DNA from: DSXH01 sp020724325
GTDB taxonomy: Bacteria > Bacteroidota > Ignavibacteria > Ignavibacteriales > Melioribacteraceae
NCBI GenBank assembly: GCA_040756515.1
Contig: JBFLYW010000006.1
Span: 1 to 64,000 of the forward strand
Length of the DNA stretch: 64,000 nt
Reading direction: 5' to 3'
A model generated the notes under the pieces. It saw only the letters and a list, made by a program, of their open reading frames with translations, was not told the origin of the DNA and did not search any database. Shown here in pieces: positions 45,424 to 55,160 of the stretch. The translations under genes were made by a program, and so were the position numbers. Within the stretch, counting starts at the first letter, position 1, and every line of letters begins with the position of its first letter.

Positions 45424-46107
45424 ATGAAAATTCTATTAGTAGATGACGAAAAAGATATTGTTGAGTTTCTTCAATATAACCTGATTCAAGAAGGATTTGA
45501 AGTTATTTCTGCATTCGACGGTAAAGAAGCTTTAGAAAAATTAAAGTATAATCCGGACTTGATAATTTTAGATGTATTAATGCCTAAACTGGATGGATAC
45601 GAAACTTGTGAAAAAATAAGGAGCATTAAGGAATTTAAAAATACTCCTATAATCTTTTTAACTGCTAAATCGGCTGAAACCGATGAAATAAAAGGATTGA
45701 ATTTAGGTGCAGATGATTTTATAAGAAAACCAATCTCTCCCAAAAAATTGATTGCACGTGTTAAATCCAACCTCCGGAAAAGCGAGGCACTTTCCTCAGA
45801 TAAATTACATTCAAAAGAAATTAAAACTGGTCCACTTGTAATTAATAAAGAAAAATACACTGTTTCTCTGGATGGTGAGAACATTATTTTCCCGAGAAAA
45901 GAATTTGAAATTATTTCATACTTCGCAGCTAATCCGGGTAAAGTGTTTCATAGAGATAAAATCTTAGCAGACGTATGGGGCGCCGATATTTTTGTTGTTG
46001 AACGTACAGTTGATGTTCATATAAGAAAAATACGCGAGAAGTTAGGAAAGTATTCGGATTTAATTGAAACAATAAAAGGGGTGGGCTATCGTTTCAAAAG
46101 CAGTTAA
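45424..46107 (+). CDS. OmpR/PhoB-type response regulator
   Basis: A 227-residue regulator with a receiver domain, acidic pocket LLVDDEKD, phosphoacceptor Asp of ILDVLMPKLDG near residue 50, and the Lys of IRKPISPKK. A C-terminal winged-helix DNA-binding domain ends with RTVDVHIRKIREKLG. It pairs with the kinase four bases downstream. The PhoB-like label is from domain order only; the signal is unknown. Confidence 0.94.
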   Translation: MKILLVDDEKDIVEFLQYNLIQEGFEVISAFDGKEALEKLKYNPDLIILDVLMPKLDGYETCEKIRSIKEFKNTPIIFLTAKSAETDEIKGLNLGADDFIRKPISPKKLIARVKSNLRKSEALSSDKLHSKEIKTGPLVINKEKYTVSLDGENIIFPRKEFEIISYFAANPGKVFHRDKILADVWGADIFVVERTVDVHIRKIREKLGKYSDLIETIKGVGYRFKSS

Positions 46108-46111
46108 TGAG

Positions 46112-47131
46112 TTGATTAAGAATTTCTATTTTTCTTTAGTATATGCTCCTACTATTTTTATACTAGACCTGTTCTTTTTATTAGCATATTCATTAATCAA
46201 TCAAGTTAACTTTCCCACGTTTCTAATCTCTCTTTCGCTTTCATTATTGCTGACGTTAACTATATTATTTGCTCTAGGCTCAAAAAGAAAAAAAGAATTG
46301 AACAGAATTGGATTTATAATTAAATCGATTAGAGAAAATTCGTTTAAGAGCCCGGGGGAAATCAATCTTGGGAAGTATCTTGTTGAATTAGAAGATGAGA
46401 TAAAGGCAATGTTCTTACGAACTAAAACCGATATTGCTAATATGAAAAAATTAGAACAGGTTAGAACAGAATTTTTAGGGAACGTATCGCATGAATTAAG
46501 AACTCCTATTTTTGCTATACAGGGATTTCTGGAAACATTGCTTGATGGAGCTTTATACGATAAAAAGGTAAATAGAAATTTTCTGCAAAAAGCTGTTCAA
46601 CACACTCACAACCTTAATAACTTATTAAATGACCTGATTGATATTTCTATGATTGAATCCGGACAAATGAGAATGAGTTTCAGGTATTTTGACGTGAATG
46701 ATTTTCTGGGTTCAATTGTAAATGAATTAAAGACGCTGGCACAAAATAAAAATATTGAGCTGATATTTAACCCTGCAAAACAGAACTCAAAACTTTTTGG
46801 TGATAAGGAAAAAATTAAACAGGTTATGATAAACCTGATTATGAATGCGCTTAAATATACTGAAAAAGGTCACGTTGAAGTTGGTGTAATTAACGACGTA
46901 AAACGTGGAAAGGTATACGTCAAAGATACTGGAATTGGAATTGCAGATTCTGATATCGAGCGAATTTTTGAAAGATTTTATAGAGTTGATAAAGATCGAT
47001 CCCGCGAACAGGGAGGAACTGGTTTAGGCTTGGCAATCTGCAAGCATATCATTGAAGCACACGGCTCTAAAATTGAAGTGAAAAGTGAGCTTGGAAAGGG
47101 AAGTACCTTCTCGTTTTCTTTGAAAAATTAG
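46112..47131 (+). CDS. PhoR-like sensor histidine kinase
   Basis: A 339-residue inner-membrane kinase with two N-terminal helices and a short loop between them (residues about 8-55), a HisKA domain with phosphoacceptor His in NVSHELRTP, and a HATPase domain (NLIMNALKYT, KDTGIGI, GGTGLGLAICKHI). No PAS or large periplasmic sensor is present, so the input may be membrane-proximal. TTG 46112 is the start; an ATG at 46107 is out of frame. It is the partner of the response regulator. Confidence 0.92.
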   Translation: MIKNFYFSLVYAPTIFILDLFFLLAYSLINQVNFPTFLISLSLSLLLTLTILFALGSKRKKELNRIGFIIKSIRENSFKSPGEINLGKYLVELEDEIKAMFLRTKTDIANMKKLEQVRTEFLGNVSHELRTPIFAIQGFLETLLDGALYDKKVNRNFLQKAVQHTHNLNNLLNDLIDISMIESGQMRMSFRYFDVNDFLGSIVNELKTLAQNKNIELIFNPAKQNSKLFGDKEKIKQVMINLIMNALKYTEKGHVEVGVINDVKRGKVYVKDTGIGIADSDIERIFERFYRVDKDRSREQGGTGLGLAICKHIIEAHGSKIEVKSELGKGSTFSFSLKN

Positions 47132-47183
47132 AAATTTGTCAACTTTATTTATAGAATTAATTCTCTTATCGAACAGCCATTAA

Positions 47184-47212
47184 TTGACTTCATTAAGCTC
47201 AATTCCTATATT
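47184..47212 (+). promoter_or_regulatory. Sigma-70-like promoter of rplU-rpmA
   Basis: TTGACT at 47184-47189 and TATATT at 47207-47212 are separated by exactly 17 bases, 33 bases before the rplU ATG. This is the clearest promoter in the window and fits the strong expression expected of ribosomal protein genes. Confidence 0.75.
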
Positions 47213-47245
47213 TACCCCTCAAATTTTGAATAATTGGAGGTACAG

Positions 47246-47554
47246 ATGTTTGCTGTTGTAGAGATTGCAGGACAACAGTTCAAAGTAACAGAGAATACAA
47301 AGTACTATGTTCCAAGATTAAATGCTGAACCGAATACTGAATTGGTATTTGATAATGTTCTATTGTTAAATGATGATAAATCAACTAGAATTGGTACTCC
47401 TTCTGTTATTGGAGCAAAAGTTCATACAAAGATACTTGAACATTTACAGGATGATAAAGTAACTGTTTTTAAGAAGAAAAGAATAATCTCCTATAAAAAA
47501 ACAAGAGGACATAGACAACAATTAACAAGAATAGAAGTAACTAAGATAGATTAG
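47246..47554 (+). CDS. rplU: 50S ribosomal protein L21
   Basis: A large-subunit protein binding 23S rRNA. At 102 residues it matches the family, with AVVEIAGQQFKV at the start and YKKTRGHRQ near the end. The start is ATG 47246, six bases after GGAGGT; a TTG at 47234 would begin upstream of that site. rpmA follows, the usual order. Confidence 0.98.
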   Translation: MFAVVEIAGQQFKVTENTKYYVPRLNAEPNTELVFDNVLLLNDDKSTRIGTPSVIGAKVHTKILEHLQDDKVTVFKKKRIISYKKTRGHRQQLTRIEVTKID

Positions 47555-47571
47555 TTACCGGAGGTTTAATT

Positions 47572-47832
47572 ATGGCTCATAAAAAAGGTCAAGGTTCATC
47601 TAGAAACGGGCGCGATAGTAACCCGCAATATCTTGGTGTTAAAGCATTTGGCGGCGAAAGAGTTTCTGCCGGTTCAATTTTAGTTAGACAAAAAGGAACA
47701 AATTTCCATCCCGGAAAAAATGTTAAAAAAGCCGGGGACCATTCGTTGTTTGCTACAATAGATGGCATCGTAAAATTTGAAGTAAAGAAAAACGATAGAA
47801 AATTTATTAGTGTTTACGAGGCTAACGCTTAA
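47572..47832 (+). CDS. rpmA: 50S ribosomal protein L27
   Basis: An 86-residue protein of the large-subunit peptidyl-transferase region. It begins MAHKKGQGSSRNGRDS and includes LGVKAFGGERV and VRQKGTNFHPG. There is no N-terminal extension of the kind cleaved in Firmicutes. A GGAGG site precedes it and a strong hairpin terminator follows. Confidence 0.98.
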   Translation: MAHKKGQGSSRNGRDSNPQYLGVKAFGGERVSAGSILVRQKGTNFHPGKNVKKAGDHSLFATIDGIVKFEVKKNDRKFISVYEANA

Positions 47833-47846
47833 TCGTTTGTTATAAT

Positions 47847-47880
47847 AAAAAACCCTCATCTGAAAAACGAGGGTTTTTTT
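47847..47880. terminator. Bidirectional terminator between rpmA and mdh
   Basis: AAAAAACCCTC pairs with GAGGGTTTTTT around an eleven-base loop (ATCTGAAAAAC). T-runs on the plus strand and A-runs on the left side allow termination in both directions, serving the two convergent genes. Confidence 0.92.
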
Positions 47881-47893
47881 GTTAATCCTTCAA

Positions 47894-48859
47894 CTAAAAA
47901 CCAAGTCTTTCCATATCGGCTACAAGTTCCTTAACAGCTTTTACAGAATTGTCCATCATAGCTTTTTCTTCTTCATTTAGAGTAAGTTCAACAATTCTTT
48001 CAGCACCGTCTTTACCAAGTATTGCTGGCACACCTACATAATAACCGCTAATACCAAATTCACCATTTAAATATGCACAGGTTGGCAAGACTCTTTTTTC
48101 ATCACCTATAATTGCTTCAGTCATTGCTATAGCCGAAGAAGCCGGTGAATAGAATGCAGAGCCGGTCTTTAATAATTTTACAACTTCGCCACCAGCCATC
48201 TTTGTTCTATTTACCATTGCATCCATTACTTCCTTAGCTTTTGCTTTTTCTTTATACTTTCTTTCCAATAATTCCATTACAGGAATTCCGTAAACATTTG
48301 CATACCTTACTAATGGAACCATTGTATCTCCGTGTCCTCCAAGTACTAAAGCATTAACATCTTTTACAGATATACCTAATTCCCATGCAATAAAAGTAGC
48401 AAATCTTGAGGAATCAAGAACTCCAGCCTGACCAATTACTCTGTTGGTAGGAAATCCTGTAATCTTTTGGCACAGAGTTACCATAGCATCAAGAGGGTTG
48501 GAAATAACAATTACTATTGATTCAGCCGCATATTTTTTTACATTCTCTGCAACAGTTTGCATTATTTTTGCGTTTGTTATAAGCAAGTCATCTCTGCTCA
48601 TACCAGGTTTCCGCGGTAAACCCGCTGTAATAATTACTATATCTGCACCCTCAATATCCTGGTAATTGTTAGTGCCCTTTACATTTACATCAAACAGATC
48701 TACTCTTGAAGCTTCTGCAATATCTAAAGCTTTGCCCTGTGGAAGATCTTCCACTATATCAAATAAAACTACGTTGCCAAGATGTTTCATAGCGATTAAT
48801 TGAGTTAGAACACCGCCGATTTGCCCTCCGCCAATTAAAGCAATTTTTTTACGTGCCAT
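47894..48859 (-). CDS. mdh: Malate dehydrogenase
   Basis: NAD-dependent malate/oxaloacetate interconversion in the citric acid cycle. The 321-residue LDH-like type has ALIGGGQIGG, ITAGLPRKPGMSRDDLL (Arg-rich substrate loop), ISNPLDAM and the catalytic His in LGGHGDTMVPL. The arginine at the specificity position (GLPRKPGMSR) indicates malate rather than lactate. The start has GGAGAAA upstream. Confidence 0.97.
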   Translation of the reverse strand: MARKKIALIGGGQIGGVLTQLIAMKHLGNVVLFDIVEDLPQGKALDIAEASRVDLFDVNVKGTNNYQDIEGADIVIITAGLPRKPGMSRDDLLITNAKIMQTVAENVKKYAAESIVIVISNPLDAMVTLCQKITGFPTNRVIGQAGVLDSSRFATFIAWELGISVKDVNALVLGGHGDTMVPLVRYANVYGIPVMELLERKYKEKAKAKEVMDAMVNRTKMAGGEVVKLLKTGSAFYSPASSAIAMTEAIIGDEKRVLPTCAYLNGEFGISGYYVGVPAILGKDGAERIVELTLNEEEKAMMDNSVKAVKELVADMERLGF

Positions 48860-48954
48860 AATTTCTCCATTTTATTTGTTAAATAGATTTTCGGGTAAAA
48901 TATATGAAGACAAACTGAAATTGACACCCATAAAATTTCTGAAATAGGTGTTGA

Positions 48955-49371
48955 TTATTTATTTAATTTGAATGTGAGTATTGTTTCTGTTCCATCATTG
49001 GTGAAATTGTACTTCAAATCGTTGAGAAATGATCTCATTATATGAATACCTCTTCCGCTGTCTCTAAGTATATTTTCTGGCTTTGTTGGATCAGGAACTG
49101 ATTCTATATCAAATCCTTTCCCTTCATCTTTTATAGTTATAACAAGTCTGTCGTTGTCTACAAGTACCTTTATTTTTATTCTTTTATTAATATTAGATTT
49201 GTTTCCATGGACAATACTATTTGATGCGGCTTCTGAAAAGGAGAGAGAAATGCTATTTAGCTGCTCGTTATCAAAATTAGCTTCCTTTGCAATTTCTATA
49301 ATAAATTTATCTAGCTCCGGGAGTAATTCTGGATTGCTCTTTATTTCCTTTATGTAAATTTTACTCGGCAA
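48955..49371 (-). CDS. RsbW-like ATP-binding anti-sigma/kinase protein
   Basis: A 138-residue stand-alone HATPase_c_2 domain. N-box SEAASNSIVHGN and G-box DEGKGFD and SGRGIHIM resemble RsbW/SpoIIAB-type serine kinases that control sigma factors or anti-anti-sigma proteins. No partner STAS protein, PP2C phosphatase or sigma gene is in the window. It is followed on the same strand by mdh after 95 bases. Confidence 0.88.
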   Translation of the reverse strand: MPSKIYIKEIKSNPELLPELDKFIIEIAKEANFDNEQLNSISLSFSEAASNSIVHGNKSNINKRIKIKVLVDNDRLVITIKDEGKGFDIESVPDPTKPENILRDSGRGIHIMRSFLNDLKYNFTNDGTETILTFKLNK

Positions 49372-49458
49372 AATTGTTCCCGTGTAAATTATGTGTAAAA
49401 AATAGGATTAGAATTTTATTCATGCAATAAAATTAGCTGCTAATTAGATATAAATTTT

Positions 49459-51363
49459 TTAGAACCTGTAATTCAGTTTTAAATTGAACGTTGCCATTTC
49501 CCTGGTATTATTATCCGATCTTATAAACTCGTACCATCCAGATGTTCTGAATAATAATGAATCAGTTAATTCAATAGTAATTTCTGTAACAGGTCCAAAA
49601 CTAACATACTCCGAAATTTTCTGCCTATCCGTTCCATTAACAACATTATAATTAGTTAGACTGAAATACCTTATTCCAACACCTAAAATAACTGATTTAT
49701 TATCGTAATAAAATTTTGGTTCTAAATAGGTTTCGTTAATAAATCTCTGGGGTTTACTTGTGAATGAACTCCACTTAAAATCCCCTTGTTCAGACTGCTT
49801 AATATAACCAGTTGCAAAGATTCTTATTTTTTTTGAAATTTTAAGAGTAGTTGAATCTCTCAGTACAAATTGTCTGAATGCATAACTTCTATAAATTGGA
49901 TTTAGTTCTTCATAATCGAATACTGTATAATTAGCCATTACCTCGGCAGAATTAGTAGAAGTAAGGCTGCCGCTGGAAAATGTTCCTCCAGTTCCAAGTT
50001 TAAGAATTCTTCTAATATTATTGTTCGAACTTCTCTCAGAGAAAATGTAAACAATTTTATTAACGCTTCCTTCAATGTTTACGAATGCTTTAAAGTAAGG
50101 ATTAAAAAATCTTTCATATTGAATTCTTCCAATACTTAACAGCTCATCGCGGTCATCAAAATTTAGATTGCTGGGTGTATCATAAACAAGTTTACGATGG
50201 AATAAACTAAACAGCATATTCTCTTTAGATGAAATCTTAAAAAAGTTTGAGAAAGAAATAATAGCAAGCTTTGAAGTATTGTTTTTCTGAAATTCATTTA
50301 ATTCTCGTTCATTATAAATTATGTTGCCAAACTCTTCAATTTTTCTTGGACGGTGCTTCTCATCACGCTCTGCAAACGAAATTCTTAAAGCAATATTTAT
50401 ATCATCCGTTTTATATTCTGCTGATGATGCAAACTCTAACCTGAATTCTTCTATTTGCGAATCGAATGCACTTGAAGAAGGATTTTTTTTGCTAACAAAT
50501 CTTGTGTGCCTTTGAATATCTCTCCAGACTACCTTTCCCCAGGCTTCAAATGAAAGGGGAGAGTTAACCGGTAGAAATTTAATTCTATCTTGTAAAAAGT
50601 AATTTGATTCAAGACGGCTTTGGATATTATTTAATATTCCAAATTCGTCCATTGTTGATTGGTCTGCGGCAAAATAAAAATCCTTGCGTTGATGGGCATA
50701 AAAAGCGGTTATTGTATTGCTGAAATTTTCGTCTATTTCACTTTGCGCTTCAATATTGAAGTACCGGAATGTATTTTTTCTGGGCGAGATATCCTCGTTT
50801 TGATATTTCAGAATTGATGAAATTTCAAATTCACCCAAAGATAATTTATCTAGCCCGGCTTCCATTCCGTACATCAATCCTTTATCTTTCTCGCCAATCT
50901 GATTATTACTTGAAAAACCACTGTAAGGCGTAATTTCTAATTTGTAAAAAGGTGTGATCTTAAAGAATAATGATGAATTTATAATGGATGCTTTATTTAT
51001 TGCTACTCTTCTATCGTCACTATAAAAATTATTATTAAGTAAAAATCCAATCTTAAGTAAGGAAGATAAATCGTACTGGCTAAACAGCCATAGATATTGT
51101 TCATCTTTAATATTTTTATCAGAAGTCCTTATTATTGTAGAGTTATAATTTTCATTAACACCTACAAAGAGTTTTTCTGATTGAAAAAAATTTCTTAGGC
51201 GGAATGAGAAAGTGTAAGTATTTAGTTGCTTATCGAAATTATTAATTAGATCTTTTTTTGAGAATACTCTGCTTGTAAAAATCAAACTGTCCCTTTCAAT
51301 TTGACCAAAAAGCAGGAGAGGGAACAGCAAAAATATTATTAGATATTTTTTTATTTCGCCCAA
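49459..51363 (-). CDS. Outer-membrane beta-barrel-like protein of unknown function
   Basis: A 634-residue protein with signal peptide (residues 1-21, ending LLLFGQ) and then long alternating strands rich in Tyr, Phe, Ser, Asn and Arg, ending LKLNYRF, as for an outer-membrane barrel. No family is recognised. The TTG start is the only one before the signal peptide, and the ribosome binding site is poor. It is not clearly paralogous to the barrel proteins at 1427 or 35166. Confidence 0.72.
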   Translation of the reverse strand: MGEIKKYLIIFLLFPLLLFGQIERDSLIFTSRVFSKKDLINNFDKQLNTYTFSFRLRNFFQSEKLFVGVNENYNSTIIRTSDKNIKDEQYLWLFSQYDLSSLLKIGFLLNNNFYSDDRRVAINKASIINSSLFFKITPFYKLEITPYSGFSSNNQIGEKDKGLMYGMEAGLDKLSLGEFEISSILKYQNEDISPRKNTFRYFNIEAQSEIDENFSNTITAFYAHQRKDFYFAADQSTMDEFGILNNIQSRLESNYFLQDRIKFLPVNSPLSFEAWGKVVWRDIQRHTRFVSKKNPSSSAFDSQIEEFRLEFASSAEYKTDDINIALRISFAERDEKHRPRKIEEFGNIIYNERELNEFQKNNTSKLAIISFSNFFKISSKENMLFSLFHRKLVYDTPSNLNFDDRDELLSIGRIQYERFFNPYFKAFVNIEGSVNKIVYIFSERSSNNNIRRILKLGTGGTFSSGSLTSTNSAEVMANYTVFDYEELNPIYRSYAFRQFVLRDSTTLKISKKIRIFATGYIKQSEQGDFKWSSFTSKPQRFINETYLEPKFYYDNKSVILGVGIRYFSLTNYNVVNGTDRQKISEYVSFGPVTEITIELTDSLLFRTSGWYEFIRSDNNTREMATFNLKLNYRF

Positions 51364-51448
51364 TTGGGAAACAGAATTCCTAATTAATTCCCATGCAAAT
51401 TACAATTATTAATTCCAATATTGAATAGAGAACAACAGAAGTATGATT

Positions 51449-52846
51449 CTAAAGATTTACTATCTCGCCTGAATACGGGATTAAGACACTCTTAAAACCT
51501 TGTGCCAGCAGATTCGACTTAAAAGGTTCCTGCTGTTCGAGATCGCCATGAACCAGAAAGACATTTTGTATTCTGCCAATGTCAAATTTTGAACAATAAT
51601 CTAATAGTTCATCTTTATCTGCATGAGCACTAAAAGAATCCATTACAATTACCTCTGCATTTAGTTCATGTTCTTCTCCAAAGATATTAACTTTTTTTTC
51701 TCGTTCAATTATCTTTCTCCCCAATGTATTTATTGCTGAATAACTGACCATTAATATTATGTTGTTTGGATTCTCAATATTGTTAGCCAGATGGTGTTGA
51801 ATTCTGCCGGCTTCGCACATACCGGAACTGGAGATGATTATTGAAGGACCCGCTGAATTATTCAGTCTCTTAGAATCTTCGACATCGGTGATATATGTCA
51901 GTTTATTAAATCCAAATGGGTCATCGTTATTAATAATGTACTGCCCGATTTCTGAATCGAAACATTCCGGGTGATTTCTAAAAACATTAGTAGCATTAAC
52001 AGCTAATGGACTGTCTACATAAACTGGTATCCTTTCTAACTTGCCCGATTCAAAAATCCTGTGAAGTGTATAAACTATTTCCTGTGTTCTGCCAACGCTG
52101 AATGCCGGAATAATTATTTTTGATTTTCTTTGAATAGAAGATTTAACAATATCGGCAAGTTTTTGCTCTGCATTTATAGGACTCTCATGTAATTTATCGC
52201 CATAAGTACTTTCACAAATGAAGTGATCAACATCAGGAATCTTTTCCGGGTCTTTTAATATTGGCAAATTAGGTCTGCCCAAATCCCCAGAAAACCCGAT
52301 GTTAGTTGTGTTCCCGTTTTCCTTTATTGATAAAAATGTAATTGTAGAACCCAGTATATGACCAGCATCAAAAAATGTTAATTTAATTCCGTTAGCTAAT
52401 TCAATTTCATGGTGATAGTTAATTCCTGCAAATTGGCTAAGTGTTTTATTCACATCTTCTTCATCATATAACAATTCAAACAATTTCTGTTTCTTTTTTG
52501 CCCTTTTTTTATTTACATACTCTACGTCTTTAGCTTGTACGTGCGCACTATCTTTCAGCATAATAGAACATAAACCCATCGTTGCAAATGTTGAATATAT
52601 TTTGCCGGTAAATCCTTTCTTTACCAAAGAGGGAAGATTTCCAGCGTGATCAATATGAGCATGAGAAAGAATAACAAAATCAATTTCAGCCGGGTCGAAG
52701 TATTCAAAAGTTCTGTTTATCTCAAACGCCTCTTTCCTTTTGCCCTGATACAAACCGCAATCCAAAAGAAAAGTGGAATTGTTTGTTTTGATTAAATGCA
52801 TAGAACCTGTTACAGTTCTTGCAGCGCCAATAAATCTTATTTCCAT
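51449..52846 (-). CDS. Beta-CASP metallo-beta-lactamase-fold ribonuclease
   Basis: A 465-residue MBL-fold protein with HAHIDHAGN, the beta-CASP insert and late motifs SSGMCEAGRIQHHL and LVHGDLEQQEPF, like CPSF73/YSH1-type RNA-cleaving enzymes. In bacteria these act in RNA maturation or decay. The opening MEIRFIGAARTVTGS is typical. No RNase J-type C-terminal domain is present. It is monocistronic. Confidence 0.92.
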   Translation of the reverse strand: MEIRFIGAARTVTGSMHLIKTNNSTFLLDCGLYQGKRKEAFEINRTFEYFDPAEIDFVILSHAHIDHAGNLPSLVKKGFTGKIYSTFATMGLCSIMLKDSAHVQAKDVEYVNKKRAKKKQKLFELLYDEEDVNKTLSQFAGINYHHEIELANGIKLTFFDAGHILGSTITFLSIKENGNTTNIGFSGDLGRPNLPILKDPEKIPDVDHFICESTYGDKLHESPINAEQKLADIVKSSIQRKSKIIIPAFSVGRTQEIVYTLHRIFESGKLERIPVYVDSPLAVNATNVFRNHPECFDSEIGQYIINNDDPFGFNKLTYITDVEDSKRLNNSAGPSIIISSSGMCEAGRIQHHLANNIENPNNIILMVSYSAINTLGRKIIEREKKVNIFGEEHELNAEVIVMDSFSAHADKDELLDYCSKFDIGRIQNVFLVHGDLEQQEPFKSNLLAQGFKSVLIPYSGEIVNL

Positions 52847-52921
52847 AGTTAAATTATTTTAGAGGCAGAATTGTTCATTAATTAAGTGGAATTTTTTTAT
52901 AATGAGGCTAAATGCCGTCAA

Positions 52922-53983
52922 TCAATTAGCATGAATAATTTTGTAATTTTTATACCCATTAAAAATTTCGTGTGTAGCCGTTCTTACTACAGTTGCTGCT
53001 GGTACGGCTATAAGCATTCCAAAAATTCCCATTACTTCATTTCCAATAAGTATAAGTAAAATTATTACTAATGGATGTAAATCAGTGTTCTTTGAAAATA
53101 TGTTTGGTTGAATGTATCCATTATCGAAAGTATAAACAATTATAAAAAGTAATAGAATATTGGGCAGCATGGAAAAATCACCAAATTGGATTAAGGAAAT
53201 AATTATTGCTGGTAACCCTCCAATTATTGGTCCGAAGTATGGAATAAGATGTCCTGCTCCAGCAATAAATCCAATAGAAGCAGCGTTTTGAATTCCTAAT
53301 AGAGCTAATCCAACTCCACTCATCAACCCTACGAGGAAAGCATCTAAAATCCATCCTCTTACAAAACGGCTTAGCTCCTGCGAAATCTTTTTTATTACGG
53401 AATAGGAAACTTCGAAAAACCGATTAGGCATAACGTTTACAATTCCCTTCATCAAAACACGATTATCCTTCAGAAGGAAAAATGTCATGAATGGTACTAT
53501 TATAAGTATTGCAACAATCGACACTATGCTTGAAAGAATATTACTGATGTTATTTACCCATCCGAAAATTATGTTTTGAAAGAAAGTTACAATTTTATCT
53601 GCAAGTTGAGTTGAGTTCAAAAATGGAAAGAATGAAGTAAGTGCTTTTTCTATATCGCCAACCAACGATTTTATGTTCTGAGGCGTTAAAGCCAATCCCA
53701 ATTCGTTGAATTGATTAATAATCTTTGGCAGTAGGAATGACAACAAACTAAAGATTAATATTCCAGTTAGAATAAAAACGGCTAAGACCGATAAGAACCT
53801 TTGCAGTCCTCTCTTTTCTAGAAAGTCTACAATCGGACTGAAAATCATTGCAATTAAAAGAGAGATTATAAGCATTGCTATTATTTCACTAAAAAGATAA
53901 GCGAGATAAATAATAATTGCCAGGATTGTTAAAGCAATTATCACTTTTTTAAGTGAGTGGAATTGTTTATCCGAAAGCGGCAT
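52922..53983 (-). CDS. AI-2E family transporter
   Basis: A 353-residue membrane protein of the PerM/AI-2E exporter family. It has about eight transmembrane helices, with the conserved RGWILDAFLVG and the later GLPAIIISLIQFG region. Many members are not AI-2 exporters, so the substrate is unknown. The start is ATG 53983, five bases after GGAGAG; an in-frame ATG at 54001 would place that site inside the gene. Confidence 0.9.
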   Translation of the reverse strand: MPLSDKQFHSLKKVIIALTILAIIIYLAYLFSEIIAMLIISLLIAMIFSPIVDFLEKRGLQRFLSVLAVFILTGILIFSLLSFLLPKIINQFNELGLALTPQNIKSLVGDIEKALTSFFPFLNSTQLADKIVTFFQNIIFGWVNNISNILSSIVSIVAILIIVPFMTFFLLKDNRVLMKGIVNVMPNRFFEVSYSVIKKISQELSRFVRGWILDAFLVGLMSGVGLALLGIQNAASIGFIAGAGHLIPYFGPIIGGLPAIIISLIQFGDFSMLPNILLLFIIVYTFDNGYIQPNIFSKNTDLHPLVIILLILIGNEVMGIFGMLIAVPAATVVRTATHEIFNGYKNYKIIHAN

Positions 53984-54051
53984 TATCTCTCCATTTGACA
54001 TGCCTAATATTTCTAATAATTATACAATAGTCAATTCTTTTTAAACTCATA

Positions 54052-54093
54052 TAGCTTTTTAGATTAAACTAAAAGGCTATTTATCTATATTTG
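54052..54093 (+). promoter_or_regulatory. Palindrome and -10-like box upstream of pta
   Basis: TAGCTTTTTAG (54052-54062) and CTAAAAGGCTA (54069-54079) form an 11-base inverted repeat with one G-U, loop ATTAAA. TATATTTG follows at 54086-54093, resembling the TAnnTTTG -7 box of Bacteroidota sigma factors. The arms would cover the -35 region, so a repressor or activator site is possible. It lies between pta and the divergent AI-2E gene. Confidence 0.45.
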
Positions 54094-54124
54094 AGAGGTT
54101 ATTCTATAATAATTAGGTGAAAAT

Positions 54125-55108
54125 ATGTCTGATATTCAATTACTCAAACAGATTAGAGAAAAAGCTTCTCAAAGAAAAAAAACTATTGTATTACCGGAAT
54201 CACACGATGAAAGGGTATTGCGTGCTGCAGAAATTTTAGTAAAAGAAAAAGTTGCATCTGTTATAACATTAGGAAGAGAACAAAAGATTAGAGAAGATGC
54301 ACAAAAAATTGGCGTAGATCTTCAAGGGATTAGAATTATTGATCCTGTAAAATCTGAGAAGTTAAGCGACTTTACTAATATTTTTTATAACAAGCGTAAA
54401 CATAAAGGCGTTACAATTGAACAAGCACGGGAAACAATTTCAAGAGATTTGTTTTTTGCTGGAATGATGGTTAGTGAAGGAATGGCTGATGGTTCTGTTG
54501 CCGGTTCTTTTGCAACTACAGCAGATGTTACGCGTGCTGCAATCTTTTGCGTTGGTCTTAAAGATGGTATCTCAATTCTATCCAGTTTCTTTTTAATGGT
54601 TTACCCCGATAAAGTATACAGCTTTGCTGATTGTGCTGTAAATCCTAACCCGGATGCAAGCCAGCTTGCAGATATAGCTGTTTCAACGGCAGACAATCAC
54701 AAAAAACTTACAGGCGAAGAACCTTTTATTGCTATGCTTTCTTTTTCGACAAAGGGAAGCGCCGAACACGAATTAATTGATAAAGTTCGTAACGCTGTCA
54801 AATTAGTTAAAGATCGTAGACCTGACTTAAAAGTTGATGGCGAACTTCAGTTTGATGCAGCAATTGTTGAAAATGTAGGCAAGAAAAAAGCGCCTGGAAG
54901 TGAAGTTGCCGGACGCGCAAATGTTCTTGTTTTTCCTGATTTGAATTCGGGTAACATCGGCTATAAAATTGCACAGAGATTAGGTAAAGCAGAAGCCGTT
55001 GGACCTGTAAACCAAGGAGTTAAAAAACCATTCTTCGATCTAAGCCGTGGCTGCAGTGTTGACGATATAGTAAATACTACCGCAATTGCTTGTCTTATGG
55101 CAGACTGA
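54125..55108 (+). CDS. pta: Phosphate acetyltransferase
   Basis: Interconverts acetyl-CoA and acetyl phosphate. The 327-residue short form has only the catalytic PTA domain (KTIVLPESHDERVLRAAE, DGSVAGSFATTADVTRA, SFSTKGSAEHELIDKV, DGELQFDAAIV) and lacks the N-terminal P-loop-like domain of enterobacterial Pta. No ackA gene is adjacent. The start has a weak GGTGAAA site. Confidence 0.95.
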   Translation: MSDIQLLKQIREKASQRKKTIVLPESHDERVLRAAEILVKEKVASVITLGREQKIREDAQKIGVDLQGIRIIDPVKSEKLSDFTNIFYNKRKHKGVTIEQARETISRDLFFAGMMVSEGMADGSVAGSFATTADVTRAAIFCVGLKDGISILSSFFLMVYPDKVYSFADCAVNPNPDASQLADIAVSTADNHKKLTGEEPFIAMLSFSTKGSAEHELIDKVRNAVKLVKDRRPDLKVDGELQFDAAIVENVGKKKAPGSEVAGRANVLVFPDLNSGNIGYKIAQRLGKAEAVGPVNQGVKKPFFDLSRGCSVDDIVNTTAIACLMAD

Positions 55109-55160
55109 TTTTGAACTTGCTGCCAATAAAATTGGTTTGGAAATATAAAAGGTATAAAAT

